A stretch of DNA of 64,000 nucleotides, from assembly GCF_018130065.1 (NCBI RefSeq), contig NZ_JAFCME010000015.1:62001-126000 (forward strand), given 5' to 3'. The notes beneath the pieces were generated by a model. That model was not told where the DNA came from. It was given only the letters and a program-made list of their open reading frames with translations, and searched no databases. This document shows, in pieces, positions 35,241 to 44,541 of this stretch (position 1 is its first letter; each line of letters begins with the position of its first letter). A program made the translations under genes and the position numbers. The DNA is from Bradyrhizobium sp. AUGA SZCCT0158 (lineage in GTDB: Bacteria > Pseudomonadota > Alphaproteobacteria > Rhizobiales > Xanthobacteraceae).

Positions 35241-35726
35241 TCAGTGCTCGCTCTCGAGCCCGCCGACATGCTTCTGGGTGTAGAGCTCAAGCCCGATGCG
35301 CTTGATCAGGTCGAGCTGGGTCTCGAGGAAATCGATGTGATGCTCCTCGTCCTTCATCAGCTGCTCGAACAGGTCGCGTGAGACGTAATCTTTGACGCCG
35401 TGGCAGTGGGTAGCGGCTTCCTGGTAGAGCGCGCGCGCGGATATCTCGGAGGCCAGATCGCATTCGATGATTTCCAGGACATTCTGGCCGATCCGCAAGG
35501 GATCGAGAACCTGCAAGTTGGGAAAGCCGTCGAGGAACAGGATCCGGTCGGTGAACTTGTCGGCGTGTTCCATCTCCTCGATGGATTCCTTGCGCCAGAC
35601 CTTGGCCATATTCAGCAGGCCCCAATTGTTCAGGAGCCGGTAATGCAGCCAGTACTGGCTGATCGCGGTAAGCTCGCTGCGCAGGCCCTTGTTGAGATAA
35701 TCGATGACTTTTGGGTCGCCCTGCAT
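35241..35726 (-). CDS. bfr: Bacterioferritin
   Basis: A 161-residue iron-storage protein starting MQGDPKVIDYLNKGLRSELT at 35726, after CGGAGTGCACC; a 9-codon upstream extension is less likely. Ferroxidase ligands in ELTAISQYWLH, SIEEMEHADKF and DEEHHIDFLETQ are present, as is the Met (MEHAD) that ligates heme between subunits. Bfr makes a 24-subunit shell that oxidises Fe(II) and stores Fe(III). It is preceded by an Irr box (35771-35787) and a bfd gene, which returns the iron. Confidence 0.97.
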   Translation of the reverse strand: MQGDPKVIDYLNKGLRSELTAISQYWLHYRLLNNWGLLNMAKVWRKESIEEMEHADKFTDRILFLDGFPNLQVLDPLRIGQNVLEIIECDLASEISARALYQEAATHCHGVKDYVSRDLFEQLMKDEEHHIDFLETQLDLIKRIGLELYTQKHVGGLESEH

Positions 35727-35770
35727 TGGTGCACTCCGGGTTTTTGAGGCCAAATCGGCCCGAAACTGTA

Positions 35771-35787
35771 TTTAGAACGTTTCTAAA
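35771..35787. promoter_or_regulatory. Irr box (ICE motif) upstream of bfr
   Basis: TTTAGAACGTTTCTAAA is a perfect 7-3-7 palindrome matching the TTTAGAAnnnTTCTAAA box bound by Irr in Bradyrhizobium. It lies 45 bases upstream of the bfr start, where Irr binding would control transcription according to heme/iron status. Confidence 0.85.
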
Positions 35788-35863
35788 TCAGTTTGGAGGC
35801 AAGAGCAATGGTTCCCGCAAAAAAGCGGTGGGGAACCGAACTATCCAGCGGATTGGGAAGGTA

Positions 35864-36124
35864 TCAGGAGGCGGCGAGCGCGAACTCGTGGGCCTGCTCC
35901 TCGGTCACGGCGTGACTATGCGGGCAGCCCGAACAGCAGGCCTTGGCGCAGGGACCCAGCGCTTCGTCGATGATGGCCTTGATGGTACGCGCGCAGCGAC
36001 CGCACTCGGCGCTGCAGCCGAGGCATCCGTAGATCTGCTTCGGATTGCGCGGCAGGTCCGAAGCTGCACTGACGGCATTGCGGACATCATGGTCGCTGAG
36101 GACGTTGCAGGAACAGACAATCAT
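35864..36124 (-). CDS. bfd: Bacterioferritin-associated ferredoxin (Bfd-like)
   Basis: An 86-residue protein starting MIVCSCNVLSDHDVRNAV at 36124. The [2Fe-2S] ligands CSC (N-terminal) and CLGCSAECGRC (CxxC) are as in Bfd, followed by a helix and a further Cys-rich tail (CAKACCSGCPHSH) beyond the common family end. Bfd passes electrons to Bfr so stored iron can be released. It lies upstream of bfr on the same strand with two degenerate Irr-type boxes in front. A 12-codon extension upstream is unlikely. Confidence 0.9.
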   Translation of the reverse strand: MIVCSCNVLSDHDVRNAVSAASDLPRNPKQIYGCLGCSAECGRCARTIKAIIDEALGPCAKACCSGCPHSHAVTEEQAHEFALAAS

Positions 36125-36203
36125 GAAGTCGGCAGGCCCTTCGGTGATGCTCGTGATCATCGATATTGAAGGGCCGGCCCCGATGCAAAAGGAAAAACCG
36201 TAC

Positions 36204-36252
36204 TTTCAAGCAATTCCAAACTGACGCCGGAGCAGTTTGGAACGAGTCTAAA
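36204..36252. promoter_or_regulatory. Two degenerate Irr-like boxes upstream of bfd
   Basis: TTTCAAGCAATTCCAAA (36204-36220) and TTTGGAACGAGTCTAAA (36236-36252) each keep most of the 7-3-7 Irr box and lie 80-128 bases before the bfd start. Weaker than the bfr site, but their tandem arrangement supports iron control. Confidence 0.55.
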
Positions 36253-36305
36253 AAGTCCTTGTCTAGCAGGCACAAATGGCAGATTTCCGAGGTAGCTCCG
36301 TAACG

Positions 36306-36710
36306 TCAATCGCTATCACTGCTCCCGTTGTCACTGTCGCTATCGCTGTCACTGTCGCTATCACCACCGCTGTCGTCTCCCCCGCTATCGTTGCTGCAGG
36401 AATCGCTCGACGAGCTGGAATTTTCAGACGGATTGGAACTGTCGGACGAACAATTCGAAGTGAAATTGTCGGTCGGGCTGGAATTGCTGGACGAGCAGTT
36501 CGAACTGGAATTGTCGCTGCTGAACAGGTTGGCGATACTCCAGCCAGCGCTGCCGCCGCCGCTGCTGGAACCAACGCTGTAATCATTGCGGTCGCGGTCG
36601 CTCGCCGAGATGCTGCGCCATACGCTGGTATACTGCGTCCGGGTCATCATCCAATAGCACATCGCTGACATGCTGCCGGCCGCGATCAGAAATGTTGTCA
36701 CGTCGCTCAT
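36306..36710 (-). CDS. Membrane protein with a Ser/Asp/Asn-rich tail
   Basis: A 134-residue protein starting MSDVTTFLIAAGSMSAMCYW at 36710, after AGAGGATTCCGGG. One short hydrophobic segment (6-21) leads into a tail dominated by Ser, Asp, Asn and Gly with scattered Cys, and ending in runs of (Ser-Asp). The low-complexity DNA (GTCACTGTCGCTATCG repeats) invites length changes by slippage. It may expose a flexible, acidic chain; no function is known. Confidence 0.72.
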   Translation of the reverse strand: MSDVTTFLIAAGSMSAMCYWMMTRTQYTSVWRSISASDRDRNDYSVGSSSGGGSAGWSIANLFSSDNSSSNCSSSNSSPTDNFTSNCSSDSSNPSENSSSSSDSCSNDSGGDDSGGDSDSDSDSDSDNGSSDSD

Positions 36711-36897
36711 CCCGGAATCCTCTTCAAAAGCGGCTGGGAAACGGGCCTTTTGCGCCGCAATGAAGCCCAACCGCACGCCCCTTCGTCGCCAAATGAGGCG
36801 ATCCCGTTCATTGATAATTTCAGCAAAATATGGAACTTTCCGCTGCGACGGACCGCTTTCCCCGCCGTCCTTTTGCTCCATCAGAAAGGTGAGGCCC

Positions 36898-37218
36898 ATG
36901 AAGAAGACATTGATGGCGCTGACTGCCGTCACCGCTTTGGCTGTGTCCGCGGTAGTTGTTCCAGCTCCCGCCCATGCGCAGCGTGGCGTAGCGGCCGGCG
37001 TCGCAGCCGGATTGATCGGCGGCGCCATTGTCGGCGGCGCGATCGCCTCGCAGCACGGCTATTACGGTGGTCCGGGCTATTATGCGCCGGCCCCGGGCTA
37101 TTACGGCGGCCCGGCCTATGTTGCCGAACCCGGCTACGGTCCGGACTGCATCTGGCAGAAGCAGCGCTTCTGGGACGGCTATGGCTGGCGAGTCCGCAGC
37201 GTCCGGGTTTGCGACTAA
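36898..37218 (+). CDS. Exported glycine-zipper protein (copy 1)
   Basis: A 106-residue protein starting at 36898 (GAAAGGTGAGGCCC upstream) with signal peptide MKKTLMALTAVTALAVSAVV ending AHAQ. A glycine zipper GVAAGVAAGLIGGAIVGGAIAS (residues about 30-51) is followed by Tyr/Gly/Pro repeats (YYGGPGYYAPAPGYYGG) and a C-terminal QRFWDGYGWRVRSVRVCD motif. Such proteins insert into or line envelope membranes; function unknown. A paralogue lies 240 bases on. Confidence 0.85.
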   Translation: MKKTLMALTAVTALAVSAVVVPAPAHAQRGVAAGVAAGLIGGAIVGGAIASQHGYYGGPGYYAPAPGYYGGPAYVAEPGYGPDCIWQKQRFWDGYGWRVRSVRVCD

Positions 37219-37248
37219 ACACCCGTTCACATTCATTAAATCGCACGC

Positions 37249-37287
37249 AAAGTCCCGGAAAACCGATGGGTTCTCCGGGACTTTGCC
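37249..37287 (+). terminator. Hairpin after glycine-zipper gene 1
   Basis: The arms AAAGTCCCGGA and TCCGGGACTTT pair fully around a 14-base loop, 30 bases after the stop; the T-run is short. Confidence 0.65.
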
Positions 37288-37456
37288 GTTCCATGGCCAG
37301 AAAAAACCGCTTTTTTCGCCCATCAAACCTGCACGTTTACTTTCGGTTGACCGTTGTGCGCTTTTTTGACTGACGGCCAATTCGAGTACGGCGTGTGTGC
37401 CTAACCCTAAACCCGGCGTCGGCTGATCAGGCGCCACCTCCAGGAGAGCCCCCAAC

Positions 37457-37738
37457 ATGAAGAAGACATTTGCTGCCTTCGTCGCGGCCGCAACGATTGC
37501 CGGTTCGCTCGCTGCGGCACCCGCACCCGCGAACGCCCAGCGCGGCGTGGCAGCTGGCGTGGTCGGCGGCCTGATCGGCGGCGCGATCATCGGTGGCGCG
37601 ATCGCCTCCAGCCGCCCCGCTTACGGCTACGGCGGGCCGGTCTATGTGGAAGACGCCCCCCCGGCCTGCCGCCTGGTTCGCGAGCGCTTCTGGGACGGCT
37701 ACGGCTGGGCCTACCGCCGCGTCGAAGTCTGCCACTGA
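37457..37738 (+). CDS. Exported glycine-zipper protein (copy 2)
   Basis: A 93-residue paralogue of the preceding gene: signal peptide MKKTFAAFVAAATIAGSLAA ending NAQ, zipper GVAAGVVGGLIGGAIIGGAIA and the same RERFWDGYGWAYRRVEVCH ending, but with a shorter Tyr/Gly linker. CCAGGAGAGCCCCCAAC gives a good ribosome site, and a strong terminator follows, so it is its own unit. Confidence 0.88.
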   Translation: MKKTFAAFVAAATIAGSLAAAPAPANAQRGVAAGVVGGLIGGAIIGGAIASSRPAYGYGGPVYVEDAPPACRLVRERFWDGYGWAYRRVEVCH

Positions 37739-37778
37739 TCTGACCGACCGGCGCGCCTGCGCGCCTTGCGAGTTCAAG

Positions 37779-37807
37779 CCCGGCCGGGATCCTCGGCCGG
37801 GTTTTTT
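37779..37807 (+). terminator. Rho-independent terminator after glycine-zipper gene 2
   Basis: The stem CCCGGCCG / CGGCCGGG is followed by TTTTTT, 40 bases after the stop. Confidence 0.9.
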
Positions 37808-37957
37808 CGTTTTGTTTCTTCCTCATCCCCGGACGAACGCACTTGCCTTCGCTCGGGAGGAGCGGTCGTCAGGCCGCGTCTCGAAGGATGCAGGCCGTCT
37901 GTGGCCTCATGGTTCGAGACGGCGCGTTGCGCCTCCTCACCATGAGGATAGACCGCG

Positions 37958-39208
37958 TCAGCGCGACGAGCTGATCGAACGCAGCACCGCTTCGCTCGGC
38001 CAGCAATCGACCTTCAATCCCGCGGATTTCTGATAGGCCCCCAGCGCCGCGCGGGTCTGCATGCCGGCCTTGCCGTCGAGCTTGTCCTTGTAGAGGCCGA
38101 TCCGCGTCAGATGACGCTGCATGGCTTCGACGTCCTTGCTGCGCATTTGCGTCGATGCCGACCATGGCGTCGCGAACGGCAACGGGTTCGACATGCGGTC
38201 GGCGAGATGGCCGACGAACAGCACGTACAAATCAGAAAAGTTATATTCCTTGATCACGAAGTAGTTCTTGGTGGTCAGGAACGCCGGACCATAGATGCCT
38301 TCGGGCTGCAGCAGCGAGGCCGGCTGGGCCTGTTCGACCGCACTCAGCTTCGCGCCGCGCACCGGCACGAACCCTGCGCGCAGCCATTCGCCGATCGGCT
38401 TGCTCACCTCGGGCACGCCCATGGTGCAGTCGGCATTACCAGGCGCACGCACTTCATAGGCCCAGCGCAAGCCCGGCTGCCAGCCTTTGTTGACGAGTTG
38501 CTGGGCGGCGGAGGCGAGCGCGTCAGGTACCGAATTCCAGATGTCGATGCGGCCGTCGCCATCGAAATCGACACCATGCTTGTAATATTCGCCCGGCAGG
38601 AATTGCGTCAGGCCGGTGGCGCCGGCCCAGGACGAGCGCATGTCCTTGCGCGTCACCGCGCCCTCGCCGAGGATCTTCAGCGCCAGAATGAATTCGGCGC
38701 GGTACTGATCCTTGCGCCGGCCGATATAGGCCTGCGTCGCCACCACGCGCACGGTGTCGTAAGGCAATCGATGACGGCCATAATCGGTTTCGCGGCCCCA
38801 GATCGCGAGCACGACCGTCGCGGGCACGCCGAAGCGGCTCTCGATCTGGCTGAGCGCTGTGCGATGCTTTTGCATCAGCCTCTGCCCCTCCGCCGCCAGC
38901 CGCGCGATCGACGCCTCCTTCACGTAATCGGCCGGCACCTGCACGAACTCGGCCTGCGACGGCGCGCCCGTAGCGGGCCGTCCCGGCAGGATCAAATCGG
39001 GCAATTTGTAATCCGGCTCGAGGCCGCGGGTTTCGGCGTCAAACGTCGCCCGCGAAACGCCGGCGGCCTGCGCCTCCGGCCACAGGGAGGCGATGAACTG
39101 CGTGAAACCGGCATCCGCGGCGCGGGCTGGGCAAGGCGGCAGCAGAGCCACCAACAGGAGACCAATGGCAGGCAGCGAGCGTACCGCCAATCGAAATGCC
39201 TCGCTCAC
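37958..39208 (-). CDS. Lytic murein transglycosylase (MltB-type) with peptidoglycan-binding domain
   Basis: A 416-residue exported protein. It uses a GTG start at 39208 whose GTGA overlaps the stop of the upstream gene, so the two are translationally coupled. The signal peptide ends at about ARAA. The catalytic domain (about 30-320) has ILAIWGRETDYGR with the active Glu and AGATGLTQFLPGEYYKHGVDFDG. A PG-binding domain closes the protein (MQRHLTRIGLYKDKLDGKAG). It cuts peptidoglycan strands in the periplasm. Confidence 0.93.
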   Translation of the reverse strand: MSEAFRLAVRSLPAIGLLLVALLPPCPARAADAGFTQFIASLWPEAQAAGVSRATFDAETRGLEPDYKLPDLILPGRPATGAPSQAEFVQVPADYVKEASIARLAAEGQRLMQKHRTALSQIESRFGVPATVVLAIWGRETDYGRHRLPYDTVRVVATQAYIGRRKDQYRAEFILALKILGEGAVTRKDMRSSWAGATGLTQFLPGEYYKHGVDFDGDGRIDIWNSVPDALASAAQQLVNKGWQPGLRWAYEVRAPGNADCTMGVPEVSKPIGEWLRAGFVPVRGAKLSAVEQAQPASLLQPEGIYGPAFLTTKNYFVIKEYNFSDLYVLFVGHLADRMSNPLPFATPWSASTQMRSKDVEAMQRHLTRIGLYKDKLDGKAGMQTRAALGAYQKSAGLKVDCWPSEAVLRSISSSR

Positions 39209-39405
39209 GCGTCGGTCAGGTCGAGACGCCGCTCGATACGCTCGATGCGCACGTCCATCCGGTCGAGCCGATTGGACATGTTGGCATACTGGTTCTCGAG
39301 ATTGCCGACGCGATGCTTGATCTCGCGAATTTCATCGCGCACGTCATCGATCGCCCCACGAATATGGCGCAAATGCTCAAGCACGATGTTGTCCGTGTCA
39401 GCCAT
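39205..39405 (-). CDS. Short coiled-coil protein
   Basis: A 66-residue protein starting MADTDNIVLEHLRHIRGAID: one long amphipathic heptad pattern with repeated Asp/Arg/Glu (VRDEIREIKHRVGNLENQYANM) and no membrane segment. Its stop overlaps the start of the MltB gene. Such small coiled coils are common in rhizobia and of unknown role; here coupling to a cell-wall enzyme is suggestive. Confidence 0.75.
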   Translation of the reverse strand: MADTDNIVLEHLRHIRGAIDDVRDEIREIKHRVGNLENQYANMSNRLDRMDVRIERIERRLDLTDA

Positions 39406-39475
39406 GGTGCAAGACTATCATAGCACCCCGTCATTGTGAACCACGACGCTGGGTCCTGACACCGCCCCACCGCCC

Positions 39476-40066
39476 CTAATGCGAGACGGCGTGTTTGGCA
39501 TTCTCCGTGGAATCATTCGACAGCTTGTCGACATAGGCAATGCCGATCGCCGACAGAATGAAGACCGTATGGATGATGGTCTGCCACATCACGCCGGTTT
39601 CGGTGTAGACGCTCTTGCCCGAGGCCAATGCACCGGCCTCGATGAAAGTGCGCAACAGATGGATCGACGAGATGCCGATGATCGCCATCGCGAGCTTGAT
39701 CTTGAGCACGCTGGCATTGACGTGGCTGAGCCATTCCGGCTGGTCGGGATGCCCTTGCAGATTGAGCCGGGAGACGAACGTCTCGTAGCCGCCGACGATG
39801 ACCATCACCAGGAGGTTCGAAATCATCACCACGTCGATGAGGCCGAGGACCGCCAGCATGATCTGCTGCTCGCTGAAATCGAAGGCGTGGGCGAACAGGT
39901 GCCACAATTCCTTCAGAAACAGCACGACATAGACGCCCTGCGCGACGATCAGGCCGATATAAAGCGGCAATTGCAGCCAGCGCGAGCTGAAGATCAGCAT
40001 CGGGATCGGACGTAATGCCTTCCTCTCAGCTGGGGGCGGCAAGGGCGTTTCCGGCGTCATGGACAT
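39476..40066 (-). CDS. YqhA/UPF0114 family membrane protein
   Basis: A 196-residue protein with three to four membrane helices (about 30-50, 68-90, 112-130, 155-175) and the family landmarks SSRWLQLPLYIGLIVAQG, DVVMISNLLVMVIVGGYETF and LKIKLAMAIIGISSIHLLRTF. This matches TIGR00645/UPF0114, inner-membrane proteins of unknown function. It lies upstream of, and on the same strand as, the coiled-coil and MltB genes (gap 70 bases). Confidence 0.92.
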   Translation of the reverse strand: MSMTPETPLPPPAERKALRPIPMLIFSSRWLQLPLYIGLIVAQGVYVVLFLKELWHLFAHAFDFSEQQIMLAVLGLIDVVMISNLLVMVIVGGYETFVSRLNLQGHPDQPEWLSHVNASVLKIKLAMAIIGISSIHLLRTFIEAGALASGKSVYTETGVMWQTIIHTVFILSAIGIAYVDKLSNDSTENAKHAVSH

Positions 40067-40222
40067 GATCGGGGATCTCTCTGTGCGGGACTCAAGTGGG
40101 CAATCGCGGCCAATCTAATAGCCGGATATGGCACATTCCGGACGAGCGGAACTGAGCGGCCATTTGGCGCAGGCGGAGTAGCGCCTGCGACACGGCTTCG
40201 TCATCTCAACGCGAACCACAAC

Positions 40223-41872
<1,650 letters not shown>

Positions 41873-42134
41873 CGCGATCCCTTGAAACCAGAGGATTTAT
41901 GGAAATTTTGCTGCCGCTGATGTAGCGGCGCGGCCCCCAAAGGGCAACCGCGGGAACGCGTTTTCTGTTCGTTCACCACGGATGAATACGGGATGGTCAC
42001 CATGTGCGCCCATGTGTGCGCCGGATCACGACAATTGAAACCAACTTTTAATAAATCAGGCCAAAAGTCGTTCAAGACGCCGAAAAACGGCGTCTCCGCG
42101 GCGAAACCGCGAATGGCAACCAGAGACCCTCGTC

Positions 42135-42326
42135 ATGGCGACGACCAACTCAGCATCCCTTTCCACCCCGGCGCACGGCCACGGCCTTGCCAAGCCGCTC
42201 GCCGAACTCCGCAACTTCTGGCGCCAGTTCGTGGCCAAGGCCTTCAACACCTACCGTCCGGAACTGCACTATATGCGCGGCCCCGGCCCCGCCTGGCGCG
42301 CCAAGCACCTCGCCCGCTCGAACTGA
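42135..42326 (+). CDS. Small hypothetical protein
   Basis: A 63-residue protein MATTNSASLSTPAHGHGLAK then PLAELRNFWRQFVAKAFNTYRPELHYMRGPGPAWRAKH. The ELHYMRGPGP end seems typical of a short rhizobial protein family, but no function is known. The ribosome site is weak (AGAGACCC). Codon use fits. Confidence 0.55.
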   Translation: MATTNSASLSTPAHGHGLAKPLAELRNFWRQFVAKAFNTYRPELHYMRGPGPAWRAKHLARSN

Positions 42327-42452
42327 GCTTCCCGGAATTTTGACCTGGCCCTGCTTTTAGGCCGCTTGCGCGCCTGTCGATTGCGCGCGACCATGGTTAT
42401 CTCCCCTGACGGCCCGATTCCGCCGTCACCCTCGCCATGATCGGACTTTCCA

Positions 42453-43412
42453 ATGACGCGGCTGCGCTGTGCAATCCTCGACGACTATCTCGATGTAGCC
42501 TTGAAGGTCGCGGACTGGTCCGAAATCGCCGACCGGGTCGATGTCACCGTCTTCAACCAGCCGTTTGCGAACGCGGAAACCGCCGCCAGTGCGCTGAAGG
42601 ATTTCGAGATCATCTGCGCGATGCGCGAGCGCACGCCGTTTCCGCGCACGATGTTTGCGGCGCTGCCGAAACTGAAACTGCTGATCACCTCCGGCATGCG
42701 CAACGCCGCGATCGACATGGAAGCCGCCAAGGACCACGGCGTGCTGCTGTGCGGCACGCAATGGGGCCGCGATCCCACCGCGCCGCTGACCATGGGCCTG
42801 ATCCTGGAATTGACCCGCAATATCGGCCGCGAAAACGCGCGCATGCATGCCGGCGAGCCGCTGCAGAAATTCGTCGGCATGGAGATCGAGGGTCGGACAC
42901 TCGGCGTGATCGGCCTCGGCAAGCTCGGCACCAAAGTGTCAAAACTGGCGCAGGCCTTCGGTATGAACGTGATCGCCTGGAGCCCGAACCTGACGCCTGA
43001 GAAGTGCGCGGAAGCTGGCGTCGGCTACGCTACCAAGGAAGAGCTGTTCGCCACATCAGACATCGTCACCATCCATGTCGTGCTGGGCCCGCGCTCACGC
43101 GGGCTGGTCGGACGGGAAGATCTCGCCCGCATGAAGCCGACCGCCTACCTCGTCAACACGGCGCGAGGGCCGATCGTCGATGAAGGCGCGCTGCTGGAGG
43201 TGCTGACCGAGCGAAAGATCGCGGGCGCCGGCATCGACGTGTTCTCGGTCGAGCCGCTGCCGGTCGACCATCCGTTCCGCAAGCTCGACAACCTCGTGCT
43301 GACGCCGCATCTCGGCTACGTCACCGAGGACAGCTTTCGCAACCACTATCGCCAGATGGTCGAAGGCATCGACGGCTGGTTCAAGGGCGAAGCGCCAAGG
43401 AAGCTGGCCTGA
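42453..43412 (+). CDS. D-2-hydroxyacid dehydrogenase family protein
   Basis: A 319-residue enzyme: LGVIGLGKLGTKVSKLAQAFG is the GxGxxG NAD motif, and the catalytic Arg (NTARGPIVDEG), Glu (GAGIDVFSVEPLP) and His (LTPHLGYVTEDS) are all intact. It should reduce a 2-keto acid to a D-hydroxy acid or the reverse in the cytoplasm; the exact acid is not predictable, and phosphoglycerate dehydrogenase is unlikely without a regulatory domain. The start ATG at 42453 has a TTTCCA spacer and little ribosome site. Confidence 0.93.
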   Translation: MTRLRCAILDDYLDVALKVADWSEIADRVDVTVFNQPFANAETAASALKDFEIICAMRERTPFPRTMFAALPKLKLLITSGMRNAAIDMEAAKDHGVLLCGTQWGRDPTAPLTMGLILELTRNIGRENARMHAGEPLQKFVGMEIEGRTLGVIGLGKLGTKVSKLAQAFGMNVIAWSPNLTPEKCAEAGVGYATKEELFATSDIVTIHVVLGPRSRGLVGREDLARMKPTAYLVNTARGPIVDEGALLEVLTERKIAGAGIDVFSVEPLPVDHPFRKLDNLVLTPHLGYVTEDSFRNHYRQMVEGIDGWFKGEAPRKLA

Positions 43413-43427
43413 GGCCGCAGGTCTCAG

Positions 43428-44393
43428 TCAGGCCGCCGCCTTCTCCGCCGCTTGCCTCGCGACCATTGCAAATCCGTTGCGCCAGGATGCATAGGCCGGC
43501 CGCCAGCCCAGTTCCTGCCGGGCCTTGGCGTTCGATCCTCCGCGCACCTTGGTCATCATCGAGACCATGTGCTCACCCGCCAGCAGCCGGCCGAGCCAGG
43601 CCGGTACGTGAAACGGCCGTTTGGCGCCGAGAATGCCTGACAGCGCGGGCGGCCAATCCCTGACTTGCGCCGGTTCGTCGTCGACGATGTTGTAGATGCT
43701 GCCGGGCCTGCCATGCTCGACGGCGGCTACCGTCGCGGAAGCCGCGTCCTCGACATGCACGAAAGACCACCAGCCGCCGCCGTCGCCGATCAGCGGCACG
43801 CGGCGATGGCGCAGCTGGCCGATCATGGCCGGCGACAGCATGCCGGTATCGGGTCCATAGAACGATCCATAGCGCAACACGATGCCTTCGGGCGCGACTG
43901 AGGCGGTCACGGCACGCTCCAGATGCTGGATCGCTTCGAGCGTAGGGCGCAACTCCTGCGGCGGATCAGGATCGAGTTCGTCGGCCTCGGTCTTGACCGG
44001 TCCGCCACCGCTGCCATAGGTCCAGCCGCAAAAGCTCTGGGCGATGAAACGCTTCGCGCCGGCATCGCGCGCGGCAACCAGCAGAAAATCGGTGCCGCGC
44101 GTCCGCAGCTGATTGGTGGCGCTGAAGGCGCGATCGAAACGGCGCAGATCCGTCACCGCGGCAAGATCGGTCATCTCGTCGATGACGACATCGGGCTTCG
44201 CCGACATCACGGCGGCATGAACGGCCGGTGCGTCGAGGCCGTCGGCGACAACCGGTTCAGCCCCCAGCCGTTTGATGGCCTCGGCCTTCGCCGCCGTCCG
44301 CGTCATGCCGGTGACGGAATGACCGGCCGCAACCAATGCAGGAACGAGTTCGCGGCCAACGGCGCCGGTGGCGCCCGCAACGAAAATTCGCAT
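43428..44393 (-). CDS. NAD(P)-dependent epimerase/dehydratase family protein
   Basis: A 321-residue protein starting MRIFVAGATGAVGRELVPAL at 44393, after AAGGATCTCAGC; the GxxGxxG motif is intact. Later segments (FIAQSFCGWTYGSGG, IVLRYGSFYGPDTGM, FVHVEDAASATVAAVEHG, YNIVDDEPA) are typical of atypical/extended SDRs of the NAD-dependent epimerase type. Catalytic Tyr is in WTYG or LRYG; substrate unknown. It is convergent with the hydroxyacid dehydrogenase. Confidence 0.9.
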   Translation of the reverse strand: MRIFVAGATGAVGRELVPALVAAGHSVTGMTRTAAKAEAIKRLGAEPVVADGLDAPAVHAAVMSAKPDVVIDEMTDLAAVTDLRRFDRAFSATNQLRTRGTDFLLVAARDAGAKRFIAQSFCGWTYGSGGGPVKTEADELDPDPPQELRPTLEAIQHLERAVTASVAPEGIVLRYGSFYGPDTGMLSPAMIGQLRHRRVPLIGDGGGWWSFVHVEDAASATVAAVEHGRPGSIYNIVDDEPAQVRDWPPALSGILGAKRPFHVPAWLGRLLAGEHMVSMMTKVRGGSNAKARQELGWRPAYASWRNGFAMVARQAAEKAAA

Positions 44394-44490
44394 GCTGAGA
44401 TCCTTCCTTTGCCGCCCAGCCTCGTTGTCGGCGGCAAATAGTCGGAAGAAATGTGAATTCAAGCGCGCGCCCACCTCGCGCCCAATAAGA

Positions 44491-44516
44491 AAGGCACGCT
44501 TTCGCGTGCCTTTTTT
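44491..44516. terminator. Hairpin between the two minus-strand genes
   Basis: The stem AAGGCACGC / GCGTGCCTT around TTTC is followed by TTTTTT on the plus strand and by CTTTCTTATT on the minus, and lies 25 bases after the L,D-transpeptidase stop. It probably ends that transcript. Confidence 0.75.
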
Positions 44517-44541
44517 AAATGATGTCGGTCCGAACCAGCGC

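Noticed and set aside
36670..36897. 5' extension of the first glycine-zipper gene
   Set aside because: The signal peptide and ribosome site place the start at 36898.
42076..42094. Hairpin GACGCCG/CGGCGTC as a terminator
   Set aside because: It has no T-run and lies between divergent genes, so it is at best a leader structure.
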